Below, one piece after another: positions 1 to 7,712 of a stretch of 13,162 nt of DNA; the first letter of the stretch is position 1, and each line of letters opens with the position of its first letter. The stretch is from Cephalothrix spiralis (taxonomy: Eukaryota; Nemertea; Palaeonemertea; Archinemertea; Cephalotrichidae). The translations under genes were made by a program, and so were the position numbers. Location of the stretch: assembly GCA_032353305.1 (NCBI GenBank), contig JAUCNG010163314.1, positions 1 through 13,162 on the forward strand. The letters run 5' to 3'. Under the pieces are notes generated by a model. That model searched no databases and was not told the origin of the DNA. It saw only the letters and a list, made by a program, of their open reading frames with translations.

Positions 1-14
1 TGTATTATTATTAA

Positions 15-282
15 CCAAAGTGTTTTAGCATATTATGTCATAGCGATGACATTATGTATTTTATTTAAGGTTAAGATGAATTATGTAAAAACCTTAGATA
101 TATTGTATCCGATTAGAATTTTTCCTTATAGAAGCAAAAATTCTTTTAAGGCGAAGCATGTAAAGGATAGCCGAGCTTAGTAACGCCTGCCGCGAGGCTT
201 ATCTCGCACCTAGTAAACCCGGATAACAAATAATACAACCTTGAAACAAGTTTGTATTATTTGTTACAGGAAAACACTTTGG
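15..282. repeat. 12-bp perfect inverted repeat enclosing most of U3
   Basis: CCAAAGTGTTTT at 15-26 is the exact reverse complement of AAAACACTTTGG at 271-282. Smaller hairpins are nested between the arms: 35-41 with 46-52 (7 bp), 66-72 with 90-96 (7 bp), 115-123 with 136-144 (9 bp) and 224-238 with 252-266 (15 bp). This could be regulatory structure, or a foldback/MITE-like insertion captured by U3. I see no clear target duplication around the arms. Confidence 0.6.
224..266. repeat. Strong hairpin in U3
   Basis: A 15-bp perfect inverted repeat (224-238 with 252-266) continues past one C/T mismatch into a CTTG/CAAG stem with an AAA loop (240-250). The stem totals about 19 bp. Its right arm (254 on, TGTATTATT) also repeats the first bases of the LTR. 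It lies about 50 bp upstream of the TATA box, where enhancers or a silencer could sit. Confidence 0.65.
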
Positions 283-317
283 ACGCCAAGGTCGCTAAAT
301 TTGCTATTTAGCTTGCC

Positions 318-328
318 TATATAAAGGG
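318..328 (+). promoter_or_regulatory. LTR promoter TATA box
   Basis: TATATAAAGGG lies between U3 and the poly(A) signal, as expected for the LTR promoter. Transcription should start about 25-32 bases downstream (roughly 345-350), which sets the start of R. The start site itself is inferred. Confidence 0.75.
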
Positions 329-401
329 CAAGATTTTAAGACCGAGCGGAGAAGCCGCTAGGAGATAGAGATGACCGGAGCTAAGAGATTATTTATTAGA
401 G

Positions 402-407
402 AATAAA
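402..407 (+). terminator. Poly(A) signal AATAAA in R
   Basis: AATAAA sits about 55-60 bases after the predicted RNA start, followed by a T-rich stretch (about 431-440). In the 3' LTR the same signal would end the genomic RNA. In the 5' LTR it must be bypassed. Confidence 0.7.
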
Positions 408-493
408 ATATATATAAGAATTATAGAGAGATTTTATTTATATCCCGCGAAAGAGATACGCACAACCCCGACGACGCGGAGGAGATATTTACA

Positions 494-511
494 TGGAGGT
501 TCTACCGATCC
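494..511 (+). other. Primer binding site, best match tRNA-Gln
   Basis: TGGAGGTTCTACCGATCC follows the LTR directly. It starts TGG, complementary to the CCA tail of a tRNA. The first 13 bases fit the usual 3' end of animal tRNA-Gln (discriminator U, acceptor strand GGAACC) with one difference. The tRNA identity is from memory of the family and was not searched. Confidence 0.72.
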
Positions 512-517
512 TTTATT

Positions 518-526
518 AAGGTGAGT
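518..526 (+). promoter_or_regulatory. Splice donor in the 5' leader
   Basis: AAG|GTGAGT is a near-perfect 5' splice site, lying between the primer binding site and the gag start. Retroviruses and gypsy-type elements place the donor for env and accessory RNAs here. The exon would end at 520. A good acceptor lies at 11359; none is convincing just upstream of env. Confidence 0.7.
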
Positions 527-544
527 TCAATCGCAATATTCAGA

Positions 545-589
545 ATGTCGTATAGTAAATGGCAGAGCTTTACTACGACCTGGTACTAG
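545..589 (+). other. Upstream ORF overlapping the gag start
   Basis: An ATG at 545 with A at -3 opens a 14-codon frame ending at 589, which overlaps the gag ATG (559) in another frame. Two more short upstream ORFs lie at 370-405 and 493-519. The gag ATG itself has T at -3 and G at +4, a moderate context. These could reduce Gag translation or require leaky scanning. Splicing at 520 would remove this one but keep the other two. Confidence 0.45.
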
Positions 590-2748
590 AATCCAAACAA
601 ATTCGAGAATCAACAAGCAGCTACTCAACAATCAGGAAAATAACAGGGGAGCTCAAAACAAGAAAGCTTGACCCTAGAGTAGAGGCAGTTAGGAAAATAA
701 TTTTAAAAGAAAAGTTGTCAATCGCAATTTGTTGGGATACCTTGAAAGAAAGGAAGCCACTAGTTCTAGAATTAAGAAGAAGTTGGCTACGAACAGGCCT
801 ACCCACAAGTAAACAAAAACCGATCCTTGAATGGGGATTAGGTATTGTATGGTGTGAAACAGATAACAGATATTTTCCGTGTGAACGGTGGGGAGGTACC
901 ATAGAAGAACAACTTCAGTTGTTTTGGTACACTCCTGGAAATAGGTATTGCCCACAGTTATCAAAAAGAGAACAAGAAATATTAGGTGTAAAATTAGTAC
1001 CACGAACAAGGGCATATACTTCCACAACCGGAATATCACCAGCCACACCAAGGGTATCACCAATTCTGATACAACCAAGTAGTATCAGGGACGAAAACAC
1101 ACCGGTGAAACGATTAGATAAAGAACTAGAAGAAGCACTAGTACCAGCTGAAGAAGACCAAGAAAACCGTGAAGAAGAAGAACGGTTGAGAAGAGAAGAA
1201 GAATTCCGCAGACAACAAGAAGAAGAGCTTAGACAAGAAATATTAGCACGAGAACAAGAAGCAGCACAAGCAGAGGAAGCTGCAAGGGCAGCAGAGGCCC
1301 TAAGAATAGAAGAAGAAGAAAACCAAGAAGCAGCTAGAGTTGCAGAGGAAGCAGCCAGACTAGCCGAAGAAGCTCAAAGACAAGCCAGAGAAAGAGAAGA
1401 AGCGGAATTAGCGGCAAGACAAATAGTCGTCCAAGGACCACTAAGAAGAAGAGCAGCAGAAAGAGAGGCAGCATGCAGAGCATGTGAAGAAGAGGACGAC
1501 GTTGTCAACTTAGCAGATCTCATTGCAATACATAATATGGCAGAAGCTGTCAATCGTGCAGATCTTAAGGGTCTTCCGTTTTACAAAAACGAGGAAGACG
1601 TAGAATCCTATATGTTAGGCTTCGACAGATGGATAGGTTATAATAACCTTACAATACTGGAAGGAGACACAAATCCCGTCGCAAATAGAAAAATCCAGTA
1701 TACTGTCGAAGCACTGCCAATAGGACTCTCAGGAAAACCACTAAAATGGTGGAACCTGAACATTGAAAAGCCAGCACGAGAAAACCCAGTGGCACGAGGT
1801 ATAACGACACCTGAACGATACCTCGCTGCTGTTAACCGGTTAATTAAAGAATTCAATGTACTAGGCCATACAAATTCCGAACTAATGCACAGATGGAGAA
1901 AATTGGACCCAATAAAATTTCCAAAATTCTCGGAATTCATGCGACATGTTCAGGAAATAGGCAATGCCCTAGAAAAACCGGAAGCAGACCAGCTCAGATA
2001 CATCAAAGAAATGAGCGGAGTTGAAGAGTTCAAATTGCTACAAGATGCAGCAAACCTGGAAACAGCGTTTACACGCATCTACGAACTCGAAGCTCGAATG
2101 CCACCGAAAACGGATTCAGTCGCAGGAGCCACACCTTTCCTCACAGCAGCAGACCAGAAGGAAGGCGTAGAAAAGGTGGTACTCCTGGCAAACGAAACCG
2201 TAAAGAAATGCAATGAACAAATGCACCAAGTGGAACACAAATTAGATCAGATGATGTCGGCATCTGACAAGCCCGGATATGACAGAAAGCAGGAACAAAA
2301 GAAGAAACAAGGAAAAGGAAACAGTAATGGCGATAACAGGTATCAAGAAAACAGAAGAAATGACAATTACAGAGAAAATGATTATCGAGGAAGAGGCCGA
2401 GGACGCAGCAATGGAAGATGGCGTTATAATAGAGGACGCAATGGGTTCAGAGGAGGCCGAGGCAGAGGCCGAGGCTCCTATAACGACCGCGACAGAAGAG
2501 ACAGTTACAGAGATAACTATCGAGACGATTATCGAGGAGACAGAAGAGAGTCGCGAGACCGAGATTACAGGGACTACGGAGATAGATCCAGAGACAGATA
2601 TAATGATAGACCACCCGGCCGATACGTAGACTACGGTGACGACCGTCAAGGAGGATCACGCAAATTAGAAGAAATAGGAAGACAAATGGAACGACTCACG
2701 GTCAGTATTGAGAACCAGAACTCACATGGCCGTGAGGGAAACTACTAG
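559..2748 (+). CDS. gag: Gag structural polyprotein
   Basis: This 729-residue protein should form the particle core and bind genomic RNA. Residues about 1-180 are an unrecognised N-terminal (matrix-like) region. Residues 184-314 are a highly charged Glu/Arg/Ala stretch with long helical, coiled-coil character. Residues about 320-512 look like a capsid region of the Ty3/Gypsy type, with a conserved-looking Pro-x-Gly-Leu...Trp-Trp segment. The tail is first Lys-rich (575-590), then Arg-Gly-rich (about 608-640), then Arg/Asp/Tyr-rich (about 640-705). There is no CCHC zinc knuckle, so RNA binding probably rests on the RG region, as the GR boxes do in foamy viruses. The stop at 2746 comes one codon after a -1 slippery site that leads into pol. 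The start at 559 is the first in-frame ATG. A longer upstream start is not available. Confidence 0.9.
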   Translation: MAELYYDLVLESKQIRESTSSYSTIRKITGELKTRKLDPRVEAVRKIILKEKLSIAICWDTLKERKPLVLELRRSWLRTGLPTSKQKPILEWGLGIVWCETDNRYFPCERWGGTIEEQLQLFWYTPGNRYCPQLSKREQEILGVKLVPRTRAYTSTTGISPATPRVSPILIQPSSIRDENTPVKRLDKELEEALVPAEEDQENREEEERLRREEEFRRQQEEELRQEILAREQEAAQAEEAARAAEALRIEEEENQEAARVAEEAARLAEEAQRQAREREEAELAARQIVVQGPLRRRAAEREAACRACEEEDDVVNLADLIAIHNMAEAVNRADLKGLPFYKNEEDVESYMLGFDRWIGYNNLTILEGDTNPVANRKIQYTVEALPIGLSGKPLKWWNLNIEKPARENPVARGITTPERYLAAVNRLIKEFNVLGHTNSELMHRWRKLDPIKFPKFSEFMRHVQEIGNALEKPEADQLRYIKEMSGVEEFKLLQDAANLETAFTRIYELEARMPPKTDSVAGATPFLTAADQKEGVEKVVLLANETVKKCNEQMHQVEHKLDQMMSASDKPGYDRKQEQKKKQGKGNSNGDNRYQENRRNDNYRENDYRGRGRGRSNGRWRYNRGRNGFRGGRGRGRGSYNDRDRRDSYRDNYRDDYRGDRRESRDRDYRDYGDRSRDRYNDRPPGRYVDYGDDRQGGSRKLEEIGRQMERLTVSIENQNSHGREGNY

Positions 2749-2806
2749 CGGGGAGTTCAAGCGTCAGAACTGAAACCCCAGCTGTACAATGCCAACAAAA
2801 AGACGC
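2736..2806 (+). promoter_or_regulatory. Programmed -1 frameshift signal (slippery site and pseudoknot)
   Basis: GGGAAAC at 2736-2742 is a canonical X XXY YYZ heptamer, read G GGA AAC in the gag frame. A 5-nt spacer (2743-2747) is followed by a stem: GC and GGGG at 2748-2753 pair with CCCC (2776-2779) and GC (2781-2782), and AGTTC at 2754-2758 pairs with GAACT at 2767-2771. Loop bases GCGTC (2761-2765) are complementary to GACGC at 2802-2806, giving an H-type pseudoknot. The pol frame is closed by a stop at 2733 and open from 2736, so overlap is confined to this site. The slip moves ribosomes exactly into the pol frame. Confidence 0.88.
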
Positions 2807-5800
2807 ACAGTCTAAGGTCCGAAATCTTCTGAATGAAAGACAAGCAAAGGATGAGACGGATAACCTTCAGAGGGTTATTCCGGATCAAGAGCAATCAGAG
2901 ACTCTTCATGATGGCCACATGGAGACCTCAGATTCAGAAACAGATTCAGAAACGGAAGATTTCAATGGAATGGAGACTAAATATAAACACCATGACGAGT
3001 TTTTCAAACTCATGAATGAAGACATACTAGATGACAATCTATGGGGAATTACTACGGACACAATTGAATACGTTCCAGAAGTATGTCATATAAGAAACGA
3101 GCCTCAACAACATATATGGAAAAATGTTGTTGAAAATCCTGATGAAGATGACTACCATCAAATAGCCATCCAAGCAAGGAGCACACATGATCTGGATAAA
3201 GAAATGACTGCCACATATCTTTATGCCACAAGAGATGCGCGAAAACTAAAAGATAATAAGATCAAATTCAACCTAGATTTCTGTGATAATGGAAAAGATG
3301 TGCTCACGGTACAAGGAAAGGTTAGAGGTTCAAATGAACCTATTGAACTTCTCTTGGACACGGGAGCCAGCAAATCCTTCGTCACTAGAAAATTCGTAAA
3401 AACGATTAAGAAGGTTGTATACTTTCCGATAAAACCCGTAGTAGCAATGCTAGGGGACGGAAAGACAAGCTCCCATCATCAGGCATGCAAACTTGTTATA
3501 GAAATACAAGGGCATGTAATAGAATTTATAGCGTACATAGTAGAAAATGAACTATGCGCAGATATGGTGATAGGCTCAAAAGCATTGTACGAATTGGAAG
3601 CAAAACTGGATTACTCAAAGAAAGAATGCGTGATAGAGAATAGGACCTCGCCTATTCAGTCCGTAAAACAATGGAAGATACCAGCAAAATCATCTCGGGT
3701 CCTGCAGTTGAAAGTGAATTCAACTAAAAGAATAAAAGAAGGCAACGTATTAGTCAAATGGCTTGCACTAATAGACGTTGAAATGTACATCACACAGAAA
3801 TGTACAGTAATAGGAAATCGTGTATACATCACTTTTGATAATCGTAGTGATAAGGAAAGAATTGTGGAGAAAGGAATGGTGATGGGTTATGTCGACCTAC
3901 GAACCATTGGATGTTTCCATCAAACAGAAGAGCAGATAGATAAACTCTATAAGGGCGATACACAATTCTTATCCTGTGAAGAAAGTAAGAAACTTATTCA
4001 CGAAACAATCAAGAATAAAACAGAAAAGAAAAACTCCACAGACCCTTATCCATGGTTGGATAAGGATGATCCTAGAAGAAACATGACGGATGAAGAAATC
4101 ATTGAAAAATACATCTCACTTGACGAGAGTCAAATCACTGAAAAGCAGAAAGTTCATTTCCGCAAAGTATTGCTAAAATATAAAGCAGCTTTCTCGCTAC
4201 GTGATGAGATAGGAACATGTCCAGATTTACTAGTACATCTTGATTTGCATGACAAATCTCCATTTAAGATCAGACCCTTTCCAGTCCAAGAAGGACAGAA
4301 GGCGATTATCGACAAAGAAATGGATAAAGGTGTAAAACTGGGAATATTGAAGAAAGGATTGTGCTCATACAATAGTCCTATTATGTTGATACCACGAAAG
4401 AACAGCCCTATCCCTAGAATTGTAACGGATTTTCGCCACTTGAATACCAGATTGGTTCGATTAAACCCTAGTATACCACTGGTACGTGACGCAATCCAAA
4501 TTTTGGGTAGATCCAAATGTGCTATTATTTCGGTGGTAGATCTGAGGGACGCATACCATACATTATTACTAGATGAGGAATCACAGAAATACTGTGGCAT
4601 CATCCCATATTATGGCAGTCCAACCTATATCTATCAAAGATTGGGAATGGGACTTTCTGTCAGTCCAGCAATATGGCAAAACTTTATAACAAAGGTTTTG
4701 TCTGAGATGCCTGACAAAGAGAACCATTTAGCCATTATGGATGATTGTTTGACACACAGTTCCAAGAAGACACATGAATTCCATCTGGTTAACCTGTTCA
4801 AGGCTTTGATTGAAAATGGCTTGAAGATATCACCACGAAAATGTCAATTTTATCGAACAGAGCTTGTGTACATGGGACATAAAATAATGATTAGAAATAA
4901 TCGACCATGTATCACACCAATGAGGACAAGAGTGGATGCCATAACAAAATTAAATCAGCCAAGAACACCAAAAGACTGTAAATCTTTTTGTGGTATGGTC
5001 AACTTTCTATCAATGTATTTAGAAGATCTACAACGAGTAGCAATTCCCATATATCAATTAACAAGAAAGGGAATACCTTTCATCTGGACAGAGGATCAAC
5101 AAAAGGCATTCGAGAGAATAAAAGAACTGGTTACTCATGCACCAGTTCTCTCTATGCCTGATGGTGAAGGCCTATTTATGTTATACTCAGATACGAGTAA
5201 AATAGGCTGTGGAGCAGCTTTATATCAGCTACAAACTGATTCAAATGGAGAGAAGAAGAAAGCTTTACTTGGATTTGCATCCAAAAAGCTACCTGATGCA
5301 TGTAAGCGGTACGGCATCACAGAACTAGAACTGATGGGCATGATGTGTAACATTGCAGCGTTTAAGCACCTACTCCTGGGTGTATATTTTCAAGTCTACG
5401 TCGATCATACAGCCATTACACACATCTTGAAAAGCCAACATGAACCCAAAACAACAAAGATTGAGAAACTAATCGAAGAAGCTTCCAGATATAACTTCGA
5501 ATGTTTTTACCTGAAGGGTAAAGACATGATAATTGCAGACTTCCTCTCCAGGCATCCTGATAATGACGTATCAAACGAGAATGAAGTATTACCAATTTCA
5601 TTTTTGGACGTCGATTTAAAACCAGATGTCATGTTAATGACAACCCGAGCAATGGCTCGTAAATTCAACACGAACAAACAGACAGAACAGAAACAGGATG
5701 AACAAGCTACAAAAGAAACGCCAGTACAGAAAGAACCGCGAGTACAATTACAACGATTAACGCCCGAAGAGATACAACAACATACTGGCTTACCGATGGA

Positions 5801-6578
5801 AACAAAGCATGAAGACAGATCCAGTACAGAAGGACAACGCACTCAACGATACGAAAGGTTACAGAAGACAGCACGACCGCATGTGCACTTAGAAGAGATT
5901 TTCAATCCAAATCCGATTGAAGTTCAATTCCTAGAGCATTTACCCCGACTACAGGAACATTTACAGGAAATTCCATTGTTAAAACCAAAGGAAGGAAATG
6001 TAAATACGTTCCACCCTGATATCAAGAAAATCGAGATATGCAGTAAACGATATCCTAGGCCGGAAGATGTGAGACGACTCTTAAAAGCAATCACAACTTC
6101 ATATTTAAATCAGTATGATTTACCGGCATGCTATCAAGATTTTGTCCATGAATACAAGAAATCACCTTATTATGGCGATATATACAAGTACATACAAACA
6201 GGACTCATTCCAAGATCAATCAAGAAGATGCAACCGTTTCTTAGAATGGCATCACAATTCGAGATTGTTAATGATCTACTGTTTAAAATTGCTTATGACC
6301 CACTTACACAAGAGGTGAGATTGGTATTATGTATTCCAGAAAAATACATACCAGTCATTTTGTATCAATATCATGACTTTATAATGTCAGGACATCAGAG
6401 CGCAGAACGCATGATATTAACGATTCAGGAAAAGTTCCATGCTCCGAAATTAAATCAGTATGTATCAAATACATACAGACATGTCAAATATGTCAAGAAA
6501 AAGCAGGAGAGGAACAAGGGAAGCCAGCAGCAACATTTGTCAGAGTTCCAGTCAATTTTAGACCAATGGAACGTATGA
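2742..6578 (+). CDS. pol: Pol: protease, reverse transcriptase, RNase H and start of integrase
   Basis: Made as a Gag-Pol fusion by -1 frameshifting; the first ATG (2919) is not needed. Numbering from that Met: the aspartic protease has LLLDTGAS with catalytic Asp147 and a second hydrophobic-Gly motif near 215. Residues about 245-345 are a beta-rich linker domain of the kind often found between protease and RT. RT spans about 430-670, with Asp541 (motif A) and IMDD at 606-609. RNase H has Asp758, the TELE Glu pair (802, 804), Asp829 and Asp874. A charged linker of about 200 residues follows. The integrase zinc-finger histidines are His1152 and His1159 (H-x6-H). The frame then loses its match and ends about 60 residues later, because the Cys pair and catalytic core lie in another frame. 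Domain calls are from motifs, without a database search. Confidence 0.93.
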   Translation, partial: LLAGSSSVRTETPAVQCQQKDAQSKVRNLLNERQAKDETDNLQRVIPDQEQSETLHDGHMETSDSETDSETEDFNGMETKYKHHDEFFKLMNEDILDDNLWGITTDTIEYVPEVCHIRNEPQQHIWKNVVENPDEDDYHQIAIQARSTHDLDKEMTATYLYATRDARKLKDNKIKFNLDFCDNGKDVLTVQGKVRGSNEPIELLLDTGASKSFVTRKFVKTIKKVVYFPIKPVVAMLGDGKTSSHHQACKLVIEIQGHVIEFIAYIVENELCADMVIGSKALYELEAKLDYSKKECVIENRTSPIQSVKQWKIPAKSSRVLQLKVNSTKRIKEGNVLVKWLALIDVEMYITQKCTVIGNRVYITFDNRSDKERIVEKGMVMGYVDLRTIGCFHQTEEQIDKLYKGDTQFLSCEESKKLIHETIKNKTEKKNSTDPYPWLDKDDPRRNMTDEEIIEKYISLDESQITEKQKVHFRKVLLKYKAAFSLRDEIGTCPDLLVHLDLHDKSPFKIRPFPVQEGQKAIIDKEMDKGVKLGILKKGLCSYNSPIMLIPRKNSPIPRIVTDFRHLNTRLVRLNPSIPLVRDAIQILGRSKCAIISVVDLRDAYHTLLLDEESQKYCGIIPYYGSPTYIYQRLGMGLSVSPAIWQNFITKVLSEMPDKENHLAIMDDCLTHSSKKTHEFHLVNLFKALIENGLKISPRKCQFYRTELVYMGHKIMIRNNRPCITPMRTRVDAITKLNQPRTPKDCKSFCGMVNFLSMYLEDLQRVAIPIYQLTRKGIPFIWTEDQQKAFERIKELVTHAPVLSMPDGEGLFMLYSDTSKIGCGAALYQLQTDSNGEKKKALLGFASKKLPDACKRYGITELELMGMMCNIAAFKHLLLGVYFQVYVDHTAITHILKSQHEPKTTKIEKLIEEASRYNFECFYLKGKDMIIADFLSRHPDNDVSNENEVLPISFLDVDLKPDVMLMTTRAMARKFNTNKQTEQKQDEQATKETPVQKEPRVQLQRLTPEEIQQHTGLPMETKHEDRSSTEGQRTQRYERLQKTARPHVHLEEIFNPNPIEVQFLEHLPRLQEHLQEIPLLKPKEGNVNTFHPDIKKIEICSKRYPRPEDVRRLLKAITTSYLNQYDLPACYQDFVHEYKKSPYYGDIYKYIQTGLIPRSIKKMQPFLRMASQFEIVNDLLFKIAYDPLTQEVRLVLCIPEKYIPVILYQYHDFIMSGHQSAERMILTIQEKFHAPKLNQYVSNTYRHVKYVKKKQERNKGSQQQHLSEFQSILDQWNV
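6396..6481 (+). other. Frame break inside the integrase zinc finger
   Basis: The His pair of the HHCC finger (codons at 6372 and 6393) is in the pol frame. The Cys pair (codons 6482 and 6491, CxxC) is in the frame one base back, which is open from 6377 to 7516. The change of frame must fall between 6396 and 6481. No X XXY YYZ heptamer lies there in the right register, so a one-base indel or a sequencing error is more likely than recoding. Confidence 0.82.
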
Positions 6579-7516
6579 GTATGGATATTAAAAGTATGCC
6601 AGCAAGTACACATACAGGCTCAAACCTATTGGTTATGACATGTGAAATAACCAATTGGTGCGTAGCTACACCTTTGGAAGATCTGACAGCACTATGGACG
6701 TTTCGCGAAGTATTTGCGCGAATTTGTTGCGTATTTGGTACACCAAAGGTTATTATCTCAGATCAAGGGTCTAACTTCACAGCGGAGTTGATTAACCTAA
6801 TGTACTCCAAATTAGGAATCAAGCCGTACGTGGTGAGTCCAAACAACCACGGTGCAAACAGAACAGAGAGATACATCCGTACATTAAATGATAGGATTCG
6901 TTCATATCTGGTAGATAACGGAAATGAATGGCCCTATTTTGTACCCCCTTGTACTTATGCAATGAACACGTTTGTATCACCCCTAACGGGATACAGTCCA
7001 TATGAAATGGTCTTCATCAGGAAACCACCCCCAATCAGTATGTTTGACATAGACACAGAAGTGGTTCGAGTCATACCAAAGGTATATGTGGAAAAACTCC
7101 GAAAAGAAAGACAAATGCTTCATAAAATGGTCGCAGATAATAAATTAAGACAACAGAAAATACAACAACGACGAGAAGAAATTAAATCAGCTGAATACCC
7201 TACCTTAGGAGTAAATGATTTGGTTATGATGAAAAGACCAGGAATAGCCGCATTACGAACAGACCGTAAGAACATTTCTCGTGAATGGGTTGGTCCTTTG
7301 AAAATACAAACGGTGCTTGGACCAAATAAGTATTTGATAGCAGACATGTATGGATACATACAACCCGTAGTAATGACGAGAAATGATCTCAAACCCTATT
7401 ATTACCGAGACTTATCATCCAGAGATGTTATTAGGGTTATCACAGATACGCAAAACCTAATAAAAACATTGCGCGGAATGCAGGCAAGCACACCAAGTGC
7501 ACCAAGGACGCGATAA
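6482..7516 (+). pseudogene. pol: Integrase catalytic core and C-terminus, separated from pol by a frameshift
   Basis: This frame supplies the rest of integrase, which inserts the DNA copy into the host genome. It starts at the zinc-finger CxxC (6482-6493). The catalytic triad is Asp at 6584, Asp at 6761 (SDQGS) and Glu at 6866, with 34 residues between the last two, one fewer than the usual 35. Near 7290-7350 a GPL...Y segment resembles the GPY/F module of Ty3/Gypsy integrases. I see no chromodomain after it. The first Met (6566) lies past the finger and is not a plausible natural start. The rest of the frame is free of stops, so the lesion is probably recent. It ends 196 bp before env. Confidence 0.85.
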
Positions 7517-7630
7517 AAACAAAAACAGAGAGTGCAGAACAAATCTTTCAAAGTTGTGACAAGTTTGAAAAATTTGTTACAACCATCAAAAATGGATCGC
7601 AAGGACGTTTGTTTTGCTCAAATATACGAG

Positions 7631-7639
7631 TATAAAAGG
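7631..7639 (+). promoter_or_regulatory. TATA box upstream of env, possible internal promoter
   Basis: TATAAAAGG matches the TATA consensus fully. A start 25-32 bases on (about 7656-7663) would make the env ATG at 7713 the first ATG in the RNA and would exclude the short ORF at 7592-7648. Foamy viruses use an internal promoter in env. One such octamer is expected by chance in a window this size, so the case rests on position. Confidence 0.42.
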
Positions 7640-7712
7640 AACGAATAACGACATAAAGGACATACGCAATCGGAGAAGACACAAAGTCAGGACGAAGAAG
7701 AGGAATAATAAA

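Larger units (their letters stand above)
1..493 (+). repeat. 5' long terminal repeat
   Basis: The LTR begins TGTA and ends TACA, the expected TG...CA ends with a 4-bp inverted terminus. A primer binding site starting TGG abuts the end with no gap. Inside, in order, are a hairpin-rich U3, a TATA box at 318-328, an expected RNA start near 345-350, an AATAAA signal at 402-407 and a short U5. R is thus roughly 348 to 420-430. The second LTR is not in the window, so the ends are inferred from signals and not from alignment of two copies. An alternative end at 268 (TTACA) was rejected because no tRNA-like site follows it and the promoter would then lie outside the LTR. Confidence 0.85.

Noticed and set aside
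252-295. LTR end at 268 (TTACA) with a primer site at 280 (TGGACGCC...)
   Set aside because: The TATA box and AATAAA would fall outside the LTR, and the site does not resemble a tRNA 3' end. The end at 493 followed by a tRNA-Gln-like site explains everything.
2279-2629. 116-residue Glu/Thr/Ile-rich ORF inside gag, sense strand
   Set aside because: It is the shadow of the Arg/Gly/Asp repeat codons of the Gag tail; no independent start signal or plausible protein composition.
2242-2649. 135-residue Val/Ser/Ile-rich antisense ORF in gag
   Set aside because: Low-complexity mirror of the same repeats; composition is what any antisense reading of GA-rich repeats gives.
2919-2921. Independent start of pol at this ATG
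   Set aside because: The pol frame is open up to the slippery heptamer and the signal for a Gag-Pol fusion is complete; a separate start is not needed.
2929-2954. 12-bp tandem duplication (GATTCAGAAACA-like, two copies) at the start of pol
   Set aside because: Encodes a short Ser-Asp-Glu-Thr acidic repeat; likely slippage and too small to report as a feature.
5507-5842. 111-residue Cys/Ser-rich antisense ORF opposite the pol linker
   Set aside because: Shadow of a Gln/Thr/Lys-rich sense region; no start context or promoter.
6495-6503. GAAAAAG run as a programmed -1 site in integrase
   Set aside because: It lies downstream of the Cys pair, so a slip there would still read the zinc finger in the wrong frame, and the heptamer is weak.
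7614-7712. 33-residue N-terminal extension of env
   Set aside because: The extended frame begins at TTG, not ATG, and would bury the signal peptide behind a basic stretch.
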